A stretch of 64,000 bases of DNA from CAVZYN01 sp963779515 (GTDB lineage Bacteria; Pseudomonadota; Alphaproteobacteria; Rhizobiales; Hyphomicrobiaceae). Location of the stretch: positions 744,001 to 808,000 of the forward strand of contig CAVZYN010000002.1 in assembly GCA_963779515.1 (NCBI GenBank), read 5' to 3'. The position numbers and the translations under genes were made by a program. Numbering within the stretch: the first letter of the stretch is position 1; each line of letters begins with the position of its first letter. Shown here piece by piece: positions 43,217-51,439 of the stretch. The notes under the pieces were generated by a model. That model saw only the letters and a program-made list of their open reading frames with translations. It was not told the origin of the DNA and searched no databases.

Positions 43217-44155
43217 TCATGGTCTGGGGCGGGTCCAGAGGCCAGCGCGGGATGGGGGCGGGGCGGAGCGACGGCGCGTTATGAGGGTGCGGGCGAGGCC
43301 GGTCGCGACAGCTGCATGTTTCTGCGGTTTGGACGTGGAGATGCGCGTTGCCCACGCATTGGGGCCGCGGCGGGTGAGCTCGTTGCCGATTTTGCGGTAG
43401 ACGCTGCCAGCGGTTGCGACCGCCCACGCAGAGCGCCATGGCAAATGGCCGAGGCCGTGTTGGCTCGAGCGGTAGTACGGTTCGGCGACGGCGATGAGGC
43501 GCTGGCCGAGAGCAAAGCGTTCTGGATTGGAGTCGCGGCGGGCAAGATCCGCGGGGGAAAGGCCGGCTTCGGCGAGCCAAGTTTCCGGCAGGTAGACGCG
43601 GCCTGCACTGGCATCGTCGACGATATCGCGGGCGATGTTGGTCAATTGAAAGGCGATGCCGAGGTCTGAGGCGCGATCAAGCGTCGCCTCGTCGCGCGCG
43701 CCCATGATGCCCGACATCATGACGCCGACGACGCCGGCGACGTGATAACAGTATCTAAGCGTGTCATCGAGCGTGACGAAGCGGCGGCGGTCGACGTCCA
43801 TCGCGAAGCCCTCGAGCAGCGCGAGTGCGTGCTGGCGCGGGATTGCATGGCGTAGCGCGACGCGTTGAAAGGCCCGGAACGTAGGATCGGCCATCGGCTT
43901 GCCGTCGAGGGCATCATTGGTCAGCGCATAGAGCCGCCTGAGCTCGGCCTTGGGGTCGTGTGGCGCGGTATCGGGCTCAGGCCCGCTGAATCCGAATTCC
44001 TGACCGTCGATGACGTCGTCGCAGTGACGGCACCACGCATAGAGGAGATAGGCGCTTGCCCGCGTTTCGAAATCGAACAGCCGCGCCGCCATGGCGAAGC
44101 TCTTTGAGCCCGTGGTGATGACGTTGCGGCTCAGCTGGACAAGATCGTCACTCAT
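43217..44155 (-). CDS. crtB: Phytoene synthase
   Basis: 312 residues from ATG 44155, overlapping the crtI stop by 4 bp. Squalene/phytoene synthase motifs: YLLYAWCRHCDDVIDG (DDxxD), AFQLTNIARDIVDDASAGRV (second Asp-rich motif), YLPETWL. Condenses two GGPP into phytoene. The C-terminal 25 residues are Arg/Pro-rich. It ends 3 bp from the convergent TPR/ClpP-like gene. Confidence 0.95.
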   Translation of the reverse strand: MSDDLVQLSRNVITTGSKSFAMAARLFDFETRASAYLLYAWCRHCDDVIDGQEFGFSGPEPDTAPHDPKAELRRLYALTNDALDGKPMADPTFRAFQRVALRHAIPRQHALALLEGFAMDVDRRRFVTLDDTLRYCYHVAGVVGVMMSGIMGARDEATLDRASDLGIAFQLTNIARDIVDDASAGRVYLPETWLAEAGLSPADLARRDSNPERFALGQRLIAVAEPYYRSSQHGLGHLPWRSAWAVATAGSVYRKIGNELTRRGPNAWATRISTSKPQKHAAVATGLARTLITRRRSAPPPSRAGLWTRPRP

Positions 44156-45660
44156 GCGGCGCCCACGTGCCGGCCACGGTCGGCGAGGATGGCGCCAGCG
44201 GTGGCTTTGGCGGAGCCGACGACGCCGGGAATGCCGGCGCCAGGGTGGGTGCCAGCGCCGACCAGATAGAGCCCGTCGATCGCGCGGTCTTTGTTGTGGG
44301 CGCGGAAGTAGGCGCTCTGCCACAGGACAGGTTCGATCGAGAACGCGGAGCCGAGGTGGGCGTTGAGTTCGTCGCGGAAGTCGGCGGGCGTGAAGATCCG
44401 GCAGGTGACGAGATCGCGGGTGAGGCCGGGGATGTGGCGCTCTTCGAGATAGGCGAGGATCTTGTCGCGGTATTTGGGGCCTTCGACCGCCCAGTCGATA
44501 TCGGCCCGGCCGAGATGCGGGACGGGCGAGAGCACGTAGTAGGCGCTGGAGCCGGCGGGTGCGAGGCTCGGATCGGAAAGGGTTGGCGCATGAAGATAGA
44601 GCGAGAAGTCTTCGGGGAGATCGGGGCCTTTGAAGATTTCGCGGATAAGCTCGCGATAGCGCGGGCCGAACAGCACCATGTGATGCCGCAGATGCGGATG
44701 GACGCGCTTCAGTCCGAAATAGATGACGAAAAGTGACATGGAGAAGCTTTTGCGTTTCAGCGCACGGGCGGTGGAGGCGGCGCGCGGCTCCTGGCGCAAG
44801 AGGTCGGTGTAGGTGTGGACGACGTCGGCGTTGCTCGCGACGATCGATGCGGGGAACGTGCGGTTGTCCGCGGTGATGACGCCGGTGACGCGCCCATTGG
44901 CGGTGGTGATCTCGCGCACCGCGGCGTTGAGCTCGAGCACTCCGCCGAGATCGCGGAACAATTTGACGAGCCCCCGGTCGATCAGCGCTCCGGTGCCGCC
45001 GCGCGGAAACCAGACGCCCCATTTGCGTTCGAGCGCATGGATCAGCGCATAGATCGCCGAGGTCTGAAACGGATTGCCGCCAACCAGCAGGGAATGGAAG
45101 CTGAAGGCCTGGCGCAACTTCTCGTTCTCGATGAAGCGGGCGACCATCGCATAGACGCTACGGTAGCTCTTGAGCGAGACCAGCTGCGGGGCGACGCGGA
45201 CCATGCTGCGGAAATCTGGGAAGGGAACGTGGCCGAGCTTGACGTATCCCTCGTCGAGCAGTGCCTGCGAGTAGGCGAGAAATCGCTTGTAGCCGGCGAC
45301 GTCGGCGGGGGAAAGGCGCGCGATCTGGCGGTCGAGTTCTGATTGATCGTTGACGTAGTCGAAGGTCGTGCCGTCCTCCCAACAGAGCTGATAGAACGGC
45401 GAGACCGGCATCAACTCGACATAGTCGGAGAGATTGCGGCCGCTGAGGGTAAAGAGTTCCTCGAGGCAGGTCGGGTCGGTGATGACGGTGGGGCCGGCGT
45501 CGAAGGTGAAGCCCTGATCCTGATAGACGTAGGCGCGACCTCCGGGTTTGTCGCGTTTTTCCAGGAGTGTCGTTGCGTAACCGGCAGATTGGAGGCGGAT
45601 TGCGAGCGCGAGCCCGCCAAATCCCGCGCCAATGACGACGGCGCGTTGTCTTGACGTCAT
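44152..45660 (-). CDS. crtI: Phytoene desaturase (lycopene-forming)
   Basis: 502 residues from ATG 45660. FAD-binding motif VVIGAGFGGLALAIRLQSAGY at the N-terminus, KPGGRAYVYQDQGFTFDAGP, the CrtI loop QTSAIYALIHALERKWGVWF, and the C-terminal signature GLYLVGAGTHPGAGIPGVVG. It introduces four double bonds into phytoene. It is coupled to crtY upstream and crtB downstream by ATGA overlaps. An alternative start at 45705 overlaps crtY more deeply and is rejected. Confidence 0.96.
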   Translation of the reverse strand: MTSRQRAVVIGAGFGGLALAIRLQSAGYATTLLEKRDKPGGRAYVYQDQGFTFDAGPTVITDPTCLEELFTLSGRNLSDYVELMPVSPFYQLCWEDGTTFDYVNDQSELDRQIARLSPADVAGYKRFLAYSQALLDEGYVKLGHVPFPDFRSMVRVAPQLVSLKSYRSVYAMVARFIENEKLRQAFSFHSLLVGGNPFQTSAIYALIHALERKWGVWFPRGGTGALIDRGLVKLFRDLGGVLELNAAVREITTANGRVTGVITADNRTFPASIVASNADVVHTYTDLLRQEPRAASTARALKRKSFSMSLFVIYFGLKRVHPHLRHHMVLFGPRYRELIREIFKGPDLPEDFSLYLHAPTLSDPSLAPAGSSAYYVLSPVPHLGRADIDWAVEGPKYRDKILAYLEERHIPGLTRDLVTCRIFTPADFRDELNAHLGSAFSIEPVLWQSAYFRAHNKDRAIDGLYLVGAGTHPGAGIPGVVGSAKATAGAILADRGRHVGAA

Positions 45661-46838
45661 GGTCCAGTCCTCAGGCGATCGAATGCGGCACGCTCGGAGA
45701 GACAATTGAGCGCTTCGCCAATGGGTACGGGCGGTTTGCCGAAAAGGATCCTTGCCTGATCGAATGCCGTCAGATCCGCCGCATAGAACCGCTGGATCAG
45801 CGCCGTCGGAAGACTGTAAAAATGTTGCAGTACGCCATAACGCTGGTCCGGGTCTCCGGCCAGAAACAGCATCCGGTTGAGCAGGCGGTAAAAGGCGCGG
45901 CGCGGCCAGATATCGGCGGCAACCGCCTCGATCGCCGCGCGCGCCGATGCGGTGCTGAGTGGCGTTATGGCGGCGATCCGGCCGGCCAACCGGACGGCAT
46001 CGGGAAGCGAATAGCCAGTGACGGGGTGGAAGAATGCGCCGCCAAGTCCGATCGAGGGGGCAGTCGCGGGATCGTCGGCCGGGCGCGCGGCTGGATCGCC
46101 GGCAAGGATAATCGGCAGCACGCCGGTTTCGGTGCGCACGATGCGTGAGATTTCCCAGCCTTGTGTTCGGGCGTAGGTGGCGAGGCGCTTGCCGATGTCG
46201 GATTCAGGCAGATCGTCGCGATCGCTGTAATAGGTGTCCTCGATCAGCAGCCGCGTTGGCGAGAACGGCAGCGTATAGACAAAGCGGTAGCCGTCGGTTT
46301 GCGCGACCGTCGCATCCATGATGATCGGGCGCTCGAGACCGTGCGGGCGCACCGTCTCGAGCTCGTGGCCGACGAATTTCTGGAATCGCAGCGCAAGGTG
46401 GGGCAAGTCGCGCACGCCGCGTGCGTCGATGACACAGGCAGCGGCCAGATGCGTTCCATCATCGAGGTCGACGAGGCCGCTGCCGATGCGGGTGACGCGG
46501 ACGCCGCACCTGACCCGCGTGCCCAGTCTATCGGCGACGACGCTGGCGAGTTGCTCGGACGTCACCGACCGGTATCCGGTCTCGATCGTGCGGGTCAGCT
46601 TGGGGAAGCGAACGTCGTAGCTGGGCCAGCGATGGGCGATCAGGGGCTCCAGCCAGTCGCGCGCCTCGGGCGAGACATCGGTTTCGAAGAAACTCCACGT
46701 GTGATTGCCACCGAGTGCGGCACCGGCTTCGATGAGGAGGAGCGATAGATCGGGTTGCAGGGCCGTGATGCGCAACGCGGTCAAGCAGCCGGCGAGGCCG
46801 CCGCCCACGATCACCACATCCACTCGCTCCGCATCCAT
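45657..46838 (-). CDS. crtY: Lycopene beta-cyclase
   Basis: 393 residues from ATG 46838 (starts at 46865 or 46928 are possible). Flavoprotein motif VDVVIVGGGLAGCLTALRI at residues 6-24, NHTWSFFETD, catalytic-region YRFVYTLPFSPTRLLIEDTY, and GLGGAFFHPVTGYSLPDAVR (second dinucleotide-binding stretch). CrtY-type, asymmetric to CrtL. Forms beta-carotene from lycopene. First gene of crtY-crtI-crtB; the cupin and an amine-oxidase-like gene lie upstream on the same strand. Confidence 0.94.
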   Translation of the reverse strand: MDAERVDVVIVGGGLAGCLTALRITALQPDLSLLLIEAGAALGGNHTWSFFETDVSPEARDWLEPLIAHRWPSYDVRFPKLTRTIETGYRSVTSEQLASVVADRLGTRVRCGVRVTRIGSGLVDLDDGTHLAAACVIDARGVRDLPHLALRFQKFVGHELETVRPHGLERPIIMDATVAQTDGYRFVYTLPFSPTRLLIEDTYYSDRDDLPESDIGKRLATYARTQGWEISRIVRTETGVLPIILAGDPAARPADDPATAPSIGLGGAFFHPVTGYSLPDAVRLAGRIAAITPLSTASARAAIEAVAADIWPRRAFYRLLNRMLFLAGDPDQRYGVLQHFYSLPTALIQRFYAADLTAFDQARILFGKPPVPIGEALNCLSERAAFDRLRTGP

Positions 46839-46952
46839 CTCGATCGACCCGAATAAGTCCGGCATTTGCGCCGCGACCGATGATGCCACAAGCGAGGTGT
46901 CCCTGCACAAGATGAGGCACGATGTCACGCGCGTGTGTGTTCAGCGCCACAA

Positions 46953-47300
46953 TCAGGCGAGGTTCTCGCGATCGCCTTTTGTGGTGGGTACGGAGATCAC
47001 CAGAAACCGAACGGGTGCATGCGATTTATTGTAGGCGCGATGCGGAAGTTGTGGCGGGATTTCGAGCCCATCGCCCGGTTGTAGTGAGGCCGGTCCATCT
47101 GGCATTTCCATCGTCAGTTCGCCCGCCAGCACGTAGAAGAATTGACGTGCGCGGCGGTGGCGGTGGCGGGTCTCGGCGGTGCCGGGCGGCATCGTCTCTT
47201 CGGCGACCGCGAGATCGGCGCCCGCCAACAGCCGCCAGGCAAGGCAGCCGTCACCCCAAGGCTCCGGCGTAAGTGCGCCAGCGTTGATCTTGGATGGCAT
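46953..47300 (-). CDS. Single-domain cupin protein (115 aa)
   Basis: Cupin motif 1 is HRHRRARQFFYVLAGELTMEM, giving metal ligands His, His, and Glu (in the FYVLAGE stretch). Motif 2 is PPQLPHRAYN. The protein is a small jelly-roll with no attached DNA-binding domain. It may bind a metal and a small ligand. It lies 15 bp after the amine-oxidase-like gene and 114 bp before the chosen crtY start, so it is probably co-transcribed with the former. Confidence 0.85.
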   Translation of the reverse strand: MPSKINAGALTPEPWGDGCLAWRLLAGADLAVAEETMPPGTAETRHRHRRARQFFYVLAGELTMEMPDGPASLQPGDGLEIPPQLPHRAYNKSHAPVRFLVISVPTTKGDRENLA

Positions 47301-47315
47301 GGCCGATCTCCAGTG

Positions 47316-48602
47316 TCAGGTGCGATTGCGCGCGGCCAGGCGGTCCTGCAGCTCATACCACGCGAAGAAGGCGGGCATGAACCACGGGCGGCCGGTGTAG
47401 AGCGGAATGGCGGCGGGCGGACGGAAGTCGAGCGCGGATCTGCCCTCGGCGCGGCCAAGGACCTGCAGCGCGGCCTTCTGTCCCGCCCAACGCGCCCAGA
47501 CGACGCCGGAGCCGCAGTAGCCCGCCGCATAGTGCAGACCGTTGCGGGAGAACAGGCGCGGGATCATATCCCTGTTCATAGCCACATGCCCGGACCAGCT
47601 GTGCGTGATCTCGGCGTCGCCGGTTTCAGGGAAGATATCGGTCAGCGCGCGGTGGAGACGCTTGGTGGTGCGGGCCGCGTCTTCGGTGAGGGAGGCGCCG
47701 CGGCCGCCGAACAGGATGCGGCGACCATCGGGTGACGGGCGATAGTAGTAGTGCAGCTTGCGCGTTTCTCCGCACATAAAATTGCGCGGCATGAGCGAGC
47801 GCATCAGGTTGGGTGAAAGCGGCGCGGTCGCAATGATGCAGCTTGCGACGGGCACGAGGCGGCGGCGCAGCCAGGGATCGACGCCGTCGGTGTAGCCGTT
47901 GGTGCCCATGATGACGTCGCGCGCCGTGACGCGGCCGCGGGCGGTGTCGACAGTGAAGCCGGAGCCGGTACGCGTGATTTTGAGGACGGCCGTCTCGCCG
48001 TGGACGGTGGCGCCGGCGGCAAGGGCGACGCGTAGCATCTCGGCGTGGAATTTCGCGGGGTGAAGACCGCCGATGTCCATGCGGACGAGGCCGCCATGGT
48101 AGAAGTCGGTGCCGAGGGCGGCTTTCTGTTCGGCGCGCGGGAGGGCGTAGGCGTCGACGCCGATGTGCTTCGATAGAAGATCGGCTTCGCGCGCGAGGCG
48201 GTCGTAATCGCCGGCATTGGAGGCGCCGGTAAAGCGGCCCGTAAGGGCAAAGTCGCAGGCGAGGTTTTCCGCGCGGATGAACTGCATCAGATCTTCGCGG
48301 GCGGCGCGGGCTTCGGCCTGGATCGCTTGCGCGCGGTCTTGCCCGAGTTTGTCGATCAACTGTTGGAAGGAGGGCGTGAGATTGCCGCTGGCGATGCCGC
48401 CGTTGCGGGTCGAGGCACCTTCGCCGGGGCGCATCTTGTCGAACACGGCAACGGAGCGGCCGGCACGCGCGAGCGTGATCGCCGCGCTGAGGCCGGTGTA
48501 GCCGGCGCCGACGATTGCAACATCGGCGGTGGGGGCGACGGGTTTCGTTGCGAGCGCGGCGAGCGGCGCGTCATCCCACCAGAAAGGAGTTGGTTTTGGC
48601 AT
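47316..48602 (-). CDS. FAD-dependent amine oxidoreductase, DadA/PuuB-like
   Basis: 428 residues from ATG 48602. The N-terminus PTPFWWDDAPLAALATKPVA is that of PuuB (gamma-glutamylputrescine oxidase)-type proteins. ADP-binding motif DVAIVGAGYTGLSAAITLARA, STRNGGIASGNLTPSF, and the C-terminal AAGYCGSGVVWARWAGQKAA typical of DAO-fold proteins. It probably oxidises an N-substituted amino acid or polyamine derivative. The class III aminotransferase at 6418 is not near enough to argue for a pathway. The adjacent cupin is probably co-transcribed. Confidence 0.88.
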   Translation of the reverse strand: MPKPTPFWWDDAPLAALATKPVAPTADVAIVGAGYTGLSAAITLARAGRSVAVFDKMRPGEGASTRNGGIASGNLTPSFQQLIDKLGQDRAQAIQAEARAAREDLMQFIRAENLACDFALTGRFTGASNAGDYDRLAREADLLSKHIGVDAYALPRAEQKAALGTDFYHGGLVRMDIGGLHPAKFHAEMLRVALAAGATVHGETAVLKITRTGSGFTVDTARGRVTARDVIMGTNGYTDGVDPWLRRRLVPVASCIIATAPLSPNLMRSLMPRNFMCGETRKLHYYYRPSPDGRRILFGGRGASLTEDAARTTKRLHRALTDIFPETGDAEITHSWSGHVAMNRDMIPRLFSRNGLHYAAGYCGSGVVWARWAGQKAALQVLGRAEGRSALDFRPPAAIPLYTGRPWFMPAFFAWYELQDRLAARNRT

Positions 48603-48705
48603 GTGTGAGATCGCACTTTGGGTTGGCGCGGGCATCACATCGCCGCAGCATGACAGTGTCAACTTGCGTGCGCCAGTTTAGAAAAACAAGGTGTTTGGAA
48701 AACAA

Positions 48706-48731
48706 GGTGTCAGACCCATGGGGCTGACACC
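48706..48731 (-). terminator. Hairpin downstream of the tandem glucosaminidase-like genes
   Basis: GGTGTCAG (48706-48713) pairs with CTGACACC (48724-48731), with an inner CCC/GGG. On the - strand it begins 7 bp after the stop at 48738 and is followed by a TTGTTTT run. Probable terminator. The adjacent sequence contains the direct repeat AAAACAAGGTGT twice at 17-bp spacing (around 48684 and 48700). Confidence 0.65.
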
Positions 48732-48737
48732 GTCCGG

Positions 48738-49805
48738 TTATCCCGGGCATCGGGTATTGGCGTCGGCCAGGGCTGCATCTTCGGAGGCGAAGGTGCCGAC
48801 GGCTGTGCCGCCAGTGGCGTGGGCTGCGATGAAGGAGCGTGCGAGCTTGTCTTCCTTGCCGGGCTCGACACCGAGAACGGTGAAGTGCTCGGCGCCGTCT
48901 TGTTCGGCGCGGATCAGAACCGCAGCGGTGCCGCCATAACTCGCGCGCCAGATCTGGCAGGCGGGTACGGTCGAGGCCGGTGGGTTCGGCGGCATGCCGA
49001 GGTTGGAGCGCTGGATGTTGGCGGCGCGGCCTTCGGCGACGGCGCGGCGCAGGAGTTCTGCGCTGGAGGGGGCGGCAGCTGCGGGCTTTGGCGGCTCGAT
49101 TTTCGGTTCGGCGCGGCGTTCGAACGGGCGGGGCGCGGGTTTCGATTGCTCGCGGGCCACCGGCTCCGGCGCGGTGCAATGCGCATCTGTGAAGCCAGAC
49201 GCGAGTGCTTCGATGGAGCGGATGTATTTGCGGTCGGCGGCCCAGCGGTTGGTGAGATCGGCGAAGCGGACCGGGCGGCCGAGCTTGGCGGATTTGGCGA
49301 TGATGCTGTCCTGATGCTCGCGGGTGCGCGCGGCGACGGGTTGTGCGACCTTCTCGCCGGAGTAGGCGACGAGATGCTGGAGCTGCGCCAGCACACCGGT
49401 CGAGACATCTGGGAAGCTTTCGCCGCGCACGCCGCCGCCCGTCGCGCCGAGGCCGGCGAAATTGTTCTGGCGCGGTTTCACGTCGCCGCCGAACTTCAGC
49501 GAGTTGGTCTCGAGCAGCATCTGGTAAAACGCATAGTCCCAGCGGATGCGCAGGGCTTCACCGTGTTTCTTGAAATCACCGGCGATGGATTTGTAGCGCG
49601 GATCGAGCGCTGGATTGCGATTCATGAGATACGCCAGCAGCCGGTCCGGCGTGACGCAGGCCGGGACGCGATTGGTGTCGCTGATGCGGATTTCAGGAAC
49701 GCCGGTCGCAGCATGCGCGGCGAAGAATATCGCGGGTATCGAGACGCTCGCAATCGCCACCGGCAGAAACAGGCGCGAGTTTGGCCAGCGTAGAGAATGA
49801 CGCAT
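48738..49805 (-). CDS. Exported glucosaminidase-like protein, paralogue 1
   Basis: 355 residues from ATG 49805 (GAGAAGAG upstream). The signal peptide is LFLPVAIASVSIPAIFFAAH. The first domain has WDYAFYQMLLETNSLKFGGD, KPRQNNFAGLGATGGGVRGE, SFPDVSTGVLAQLQHLVAYS, the pattern of FlgJ/LYZ2-type glucosaminidases with the catalytic Glu in LLETNSL. A Pro/Ala-rich linker follows. The C-terminal domain reads CQIWRASYGGTAAVLIRAEQ. It is a tandem paralogue of the upstream gene. Predicted to act on peptidoglycan in the periplasm. Confidence 0.82.
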   Translation of the reverse strand: MRHSLRWPNSRLFLPVAIASVSIPAIFFAAHAATGVPEIRISDTNRVPACVTPDRLLAYLMNRNPALDPRYKSIAGDFKKHGEALRIRWDYAFYQMLLETNSLKFGGDVKPRQNNFAGLGATGGGVRGESFPDVSTGVLAQLQHLVAYSGEKVAQPVAARTREHQDSIIAKSAKLGRPVRFADLTNRWAADRKYIRSIEALASGFTDAHCTAPEPVAREQSKPAPRPFERRAEPKIEPPKPAAAAPSSAELLRRAVAEGRAANIQRSNLGMPPNPPASTVPACQIWRASYGGTAAVLIRAEQDGAEHFTVLGVEPGKEDKLARSFIAAHATGGTAVGTFASEDAALADANTRCPG

Positions 49806-49878
49806 TAAACTCTTCTCTAGTTCTGTTGGAGCAACAATCGACAGTGAAGCGAAGGCCAATCGCCGGCCTTCGCGCAAT

Positions 49879-51096
49879 TCAGCCTTCCGGGCAGAGGTCA
49901 AAGGCCTTGTCGAGCGCCTGTGCTTGGGTGCCGAAGCGGCCTTCGACGGTTCCGCCCTTGGCATAAGCGGAGATGAAGGCGTCGGCTTCACGCGTCTCCT
50001 GGCCTTCGTTGACGTCGAGCACGGTGAAGTTCAGAACTTGGTCGATCACCGAGCGGACGATGATGGCCTTCTGGCCACCATAGCTCGCAGTCCAGACGCG
50101 ACACTTCTGGCTTGCGGCGGCGGCTGGTGCCGCGAGCGCTTTGGCGGCGCCAGCGGCGGCGGCCACGGTCTGGACCGTGGCTTTCTCAGCGGATTTCTGA
50201 TCGGCGAGCTTGTCGGCGAATTTGGGCGTCTCGACCGGTTCGGCTTCGGCGGCGGGTGCGTTCAAGATCTTGATGCCGCTGCCAATGGTGGCGGCGCCGA
50301 CGCCGGACTTCTTGTCATTGCCTTCGACCTTGCCATCGACGATCGCCTTGCGGGCGAGATCGGTGCCGGTCGGTTTGCTTTCGGCGGGCCTTGCCTCGGC
50401 TGACTTCGCGGCGGCAACCTTTTGGCCGCGCGCCTCGGCGACAAGCTCGGGGCGCGGGTCGGCTTGCTTGCAGGTTTCGTCGTAAAATTTGTCGGCGATC
50501 GACTGGATCGTGCTGGCATAACCGCCGGCACCGGGCGCCCACTTTTTTGCGAGATCGGCGAACGTGATGGGGCGATTGAAGCCCTTCTGCCAAGACGTGA
50601 GGACGCCCCACTCCTGGACCTTGCGCGTGCGTTCGGCGACGGCGCTCTCAACTGGCGCGCCGGCATAGAGCATCAGGTGCTGGAGATGTGCCTTGGCGCC
50701 GGTCGCGACGTCTGGGAAACTTTCGCCGCGCTCACCTTTGCCGGTGGCGCCGAGGCCAGCGAAGTTATTTTGATCGGGACGGACGTCACCTTGGCGATTG
50801 CCGTTCTTGAAAGAGAGCGTGCCGGTTTCGGCGATCATCTGGAAGAACGCGTAGTCCCAGCGAAGGCCGAGGGCCTCGCCGTTGCGCATGTATTCGGTGG
50901 CGATCGCGTCGAAACGCTTGTCGAGGTCGCCATTGCGCGACTTGAGATAGGCCATCAGGCGGCCCGGCGTCGCGCACTGCGGCACCTGATTTTTATCGGC
51001 GATGCGGATGCTTGGAAGGTCGGCAGCGGATGCAGGGCTGCTGGCGAGCGCGGCCAAAAATGGGACCACAGCCAAATACGCGGCTTTACGGATCAT
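49879..51096 (-). CDS. Exported glucosaminidase-like protein, paralogue 2
   Basis: 405 residues from ATG 51096, after GAGGGG. The signal peptide is AAYLAVVPFLAALASSPASA. The glucosaminidase-like domain has WDYAFFQMIAETGTLSFKNG, RPDQNNFAGLGATGKGERGE, SFPDVATGAKAHLQHLMLYA. An 80-residue Ala/Lys-rich linker leads to the C-terminal CRVWTASYGGQKAIIVRSVI domain. The same architecture and motif order as the adjacent gene shows a duplication; the gap between them is 73 bp. Both may be one operon. Confidence 0.82.
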   Translation of the reverse strand: MIRKAAYLAVVPFLAALASSPASAADLPSIRIADKNQVPQCATPGRLMAYLKSRNGDLDKRFDAIATEYMRNGEALGLRWDYAFFQMIAETGTLSFKNGNRQGDVRPDQNNFAGLGATGKGERGESFPDVATGAKAHLQHLMLYAGAPVESAVAERTRKVQEWGVLTSWQKGFNRPITFADLAKKWAPGAGGYASTIQSIADKFYDETCKQADPRPELVAEARGQKVAAAKSAEARPAESKPTGTDLARKAIVDGKVEGNDKKSGVGAATIGSGIKILNAPAAEAEPVETPKFADKLADQKSAEKATVQTVAAAAGAAKALAAPAAAASQKCRVWTASYGGQKAIIVRSVIDQVLNFTVLDVNEGQETREADAFISAYAKGGTVEGRFGTQAQALDKAFDLCPEG

Positions 51097-51439
51097 TGTA
51101 TTTCCCCTCGAGTACGCATGAACGCTTGGGACTCCGTCGAGGCGGAGGCCCATACATCCAAAAATTCATACGGCTTTAACGTTAAGACCCCGTTAACGCG
51201 GCCCCCGCCCACGTCTGCCTTGTCGTGCTTCTCATCCGAAAACCGGTTCCCACTTTTCGGGAAGCACGATCGGGATGGTCGCCCAGCTCTTGGGCGTCAG
51301 TTGGGTCCGGATGTGGCGGTGATGTGGCGGATTACTCTTAGCGTGCTCATTTGGCTGGCGCTTTTGGGTGCGGCTTGCGCGGATGCGGGGTGCAATGCAG
51401 GTTGCGGGCGGTGTACCGTTAAATTGAGGGCAACCGATC
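51097..51439. other. Divergent intergenic region containing a palindromic repeat
   Basis: 343 bp without a gene. It includes TTAACGTTAA-like and CGTTAACG motifs near 51176-51198 and the 47-bp palindrome described separately. The rest must hold promoters for the tandem glucosaminidase-like operon and the DUF1963 gene. Confidence 0.5.
51223..51269. repeat. Rhizobial-type palindromic intergenic element (47 bp)
   Basis: Outer arms TCGTGCTTC (51223-51231) and GAAGCACGA (51261-51269) are exact inverted repeats. Inner arms CCGAAAA (51236-51242) and TTTTCGG (51254-51260) pair, enclosing the self-complementary AACCGGTT. The core CCGAAAACCGGTTCCCACTT matches an element I recall as very frequent between genes in Hyphomicrobiales. 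Its role is unknown. Confidence 0.8.
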
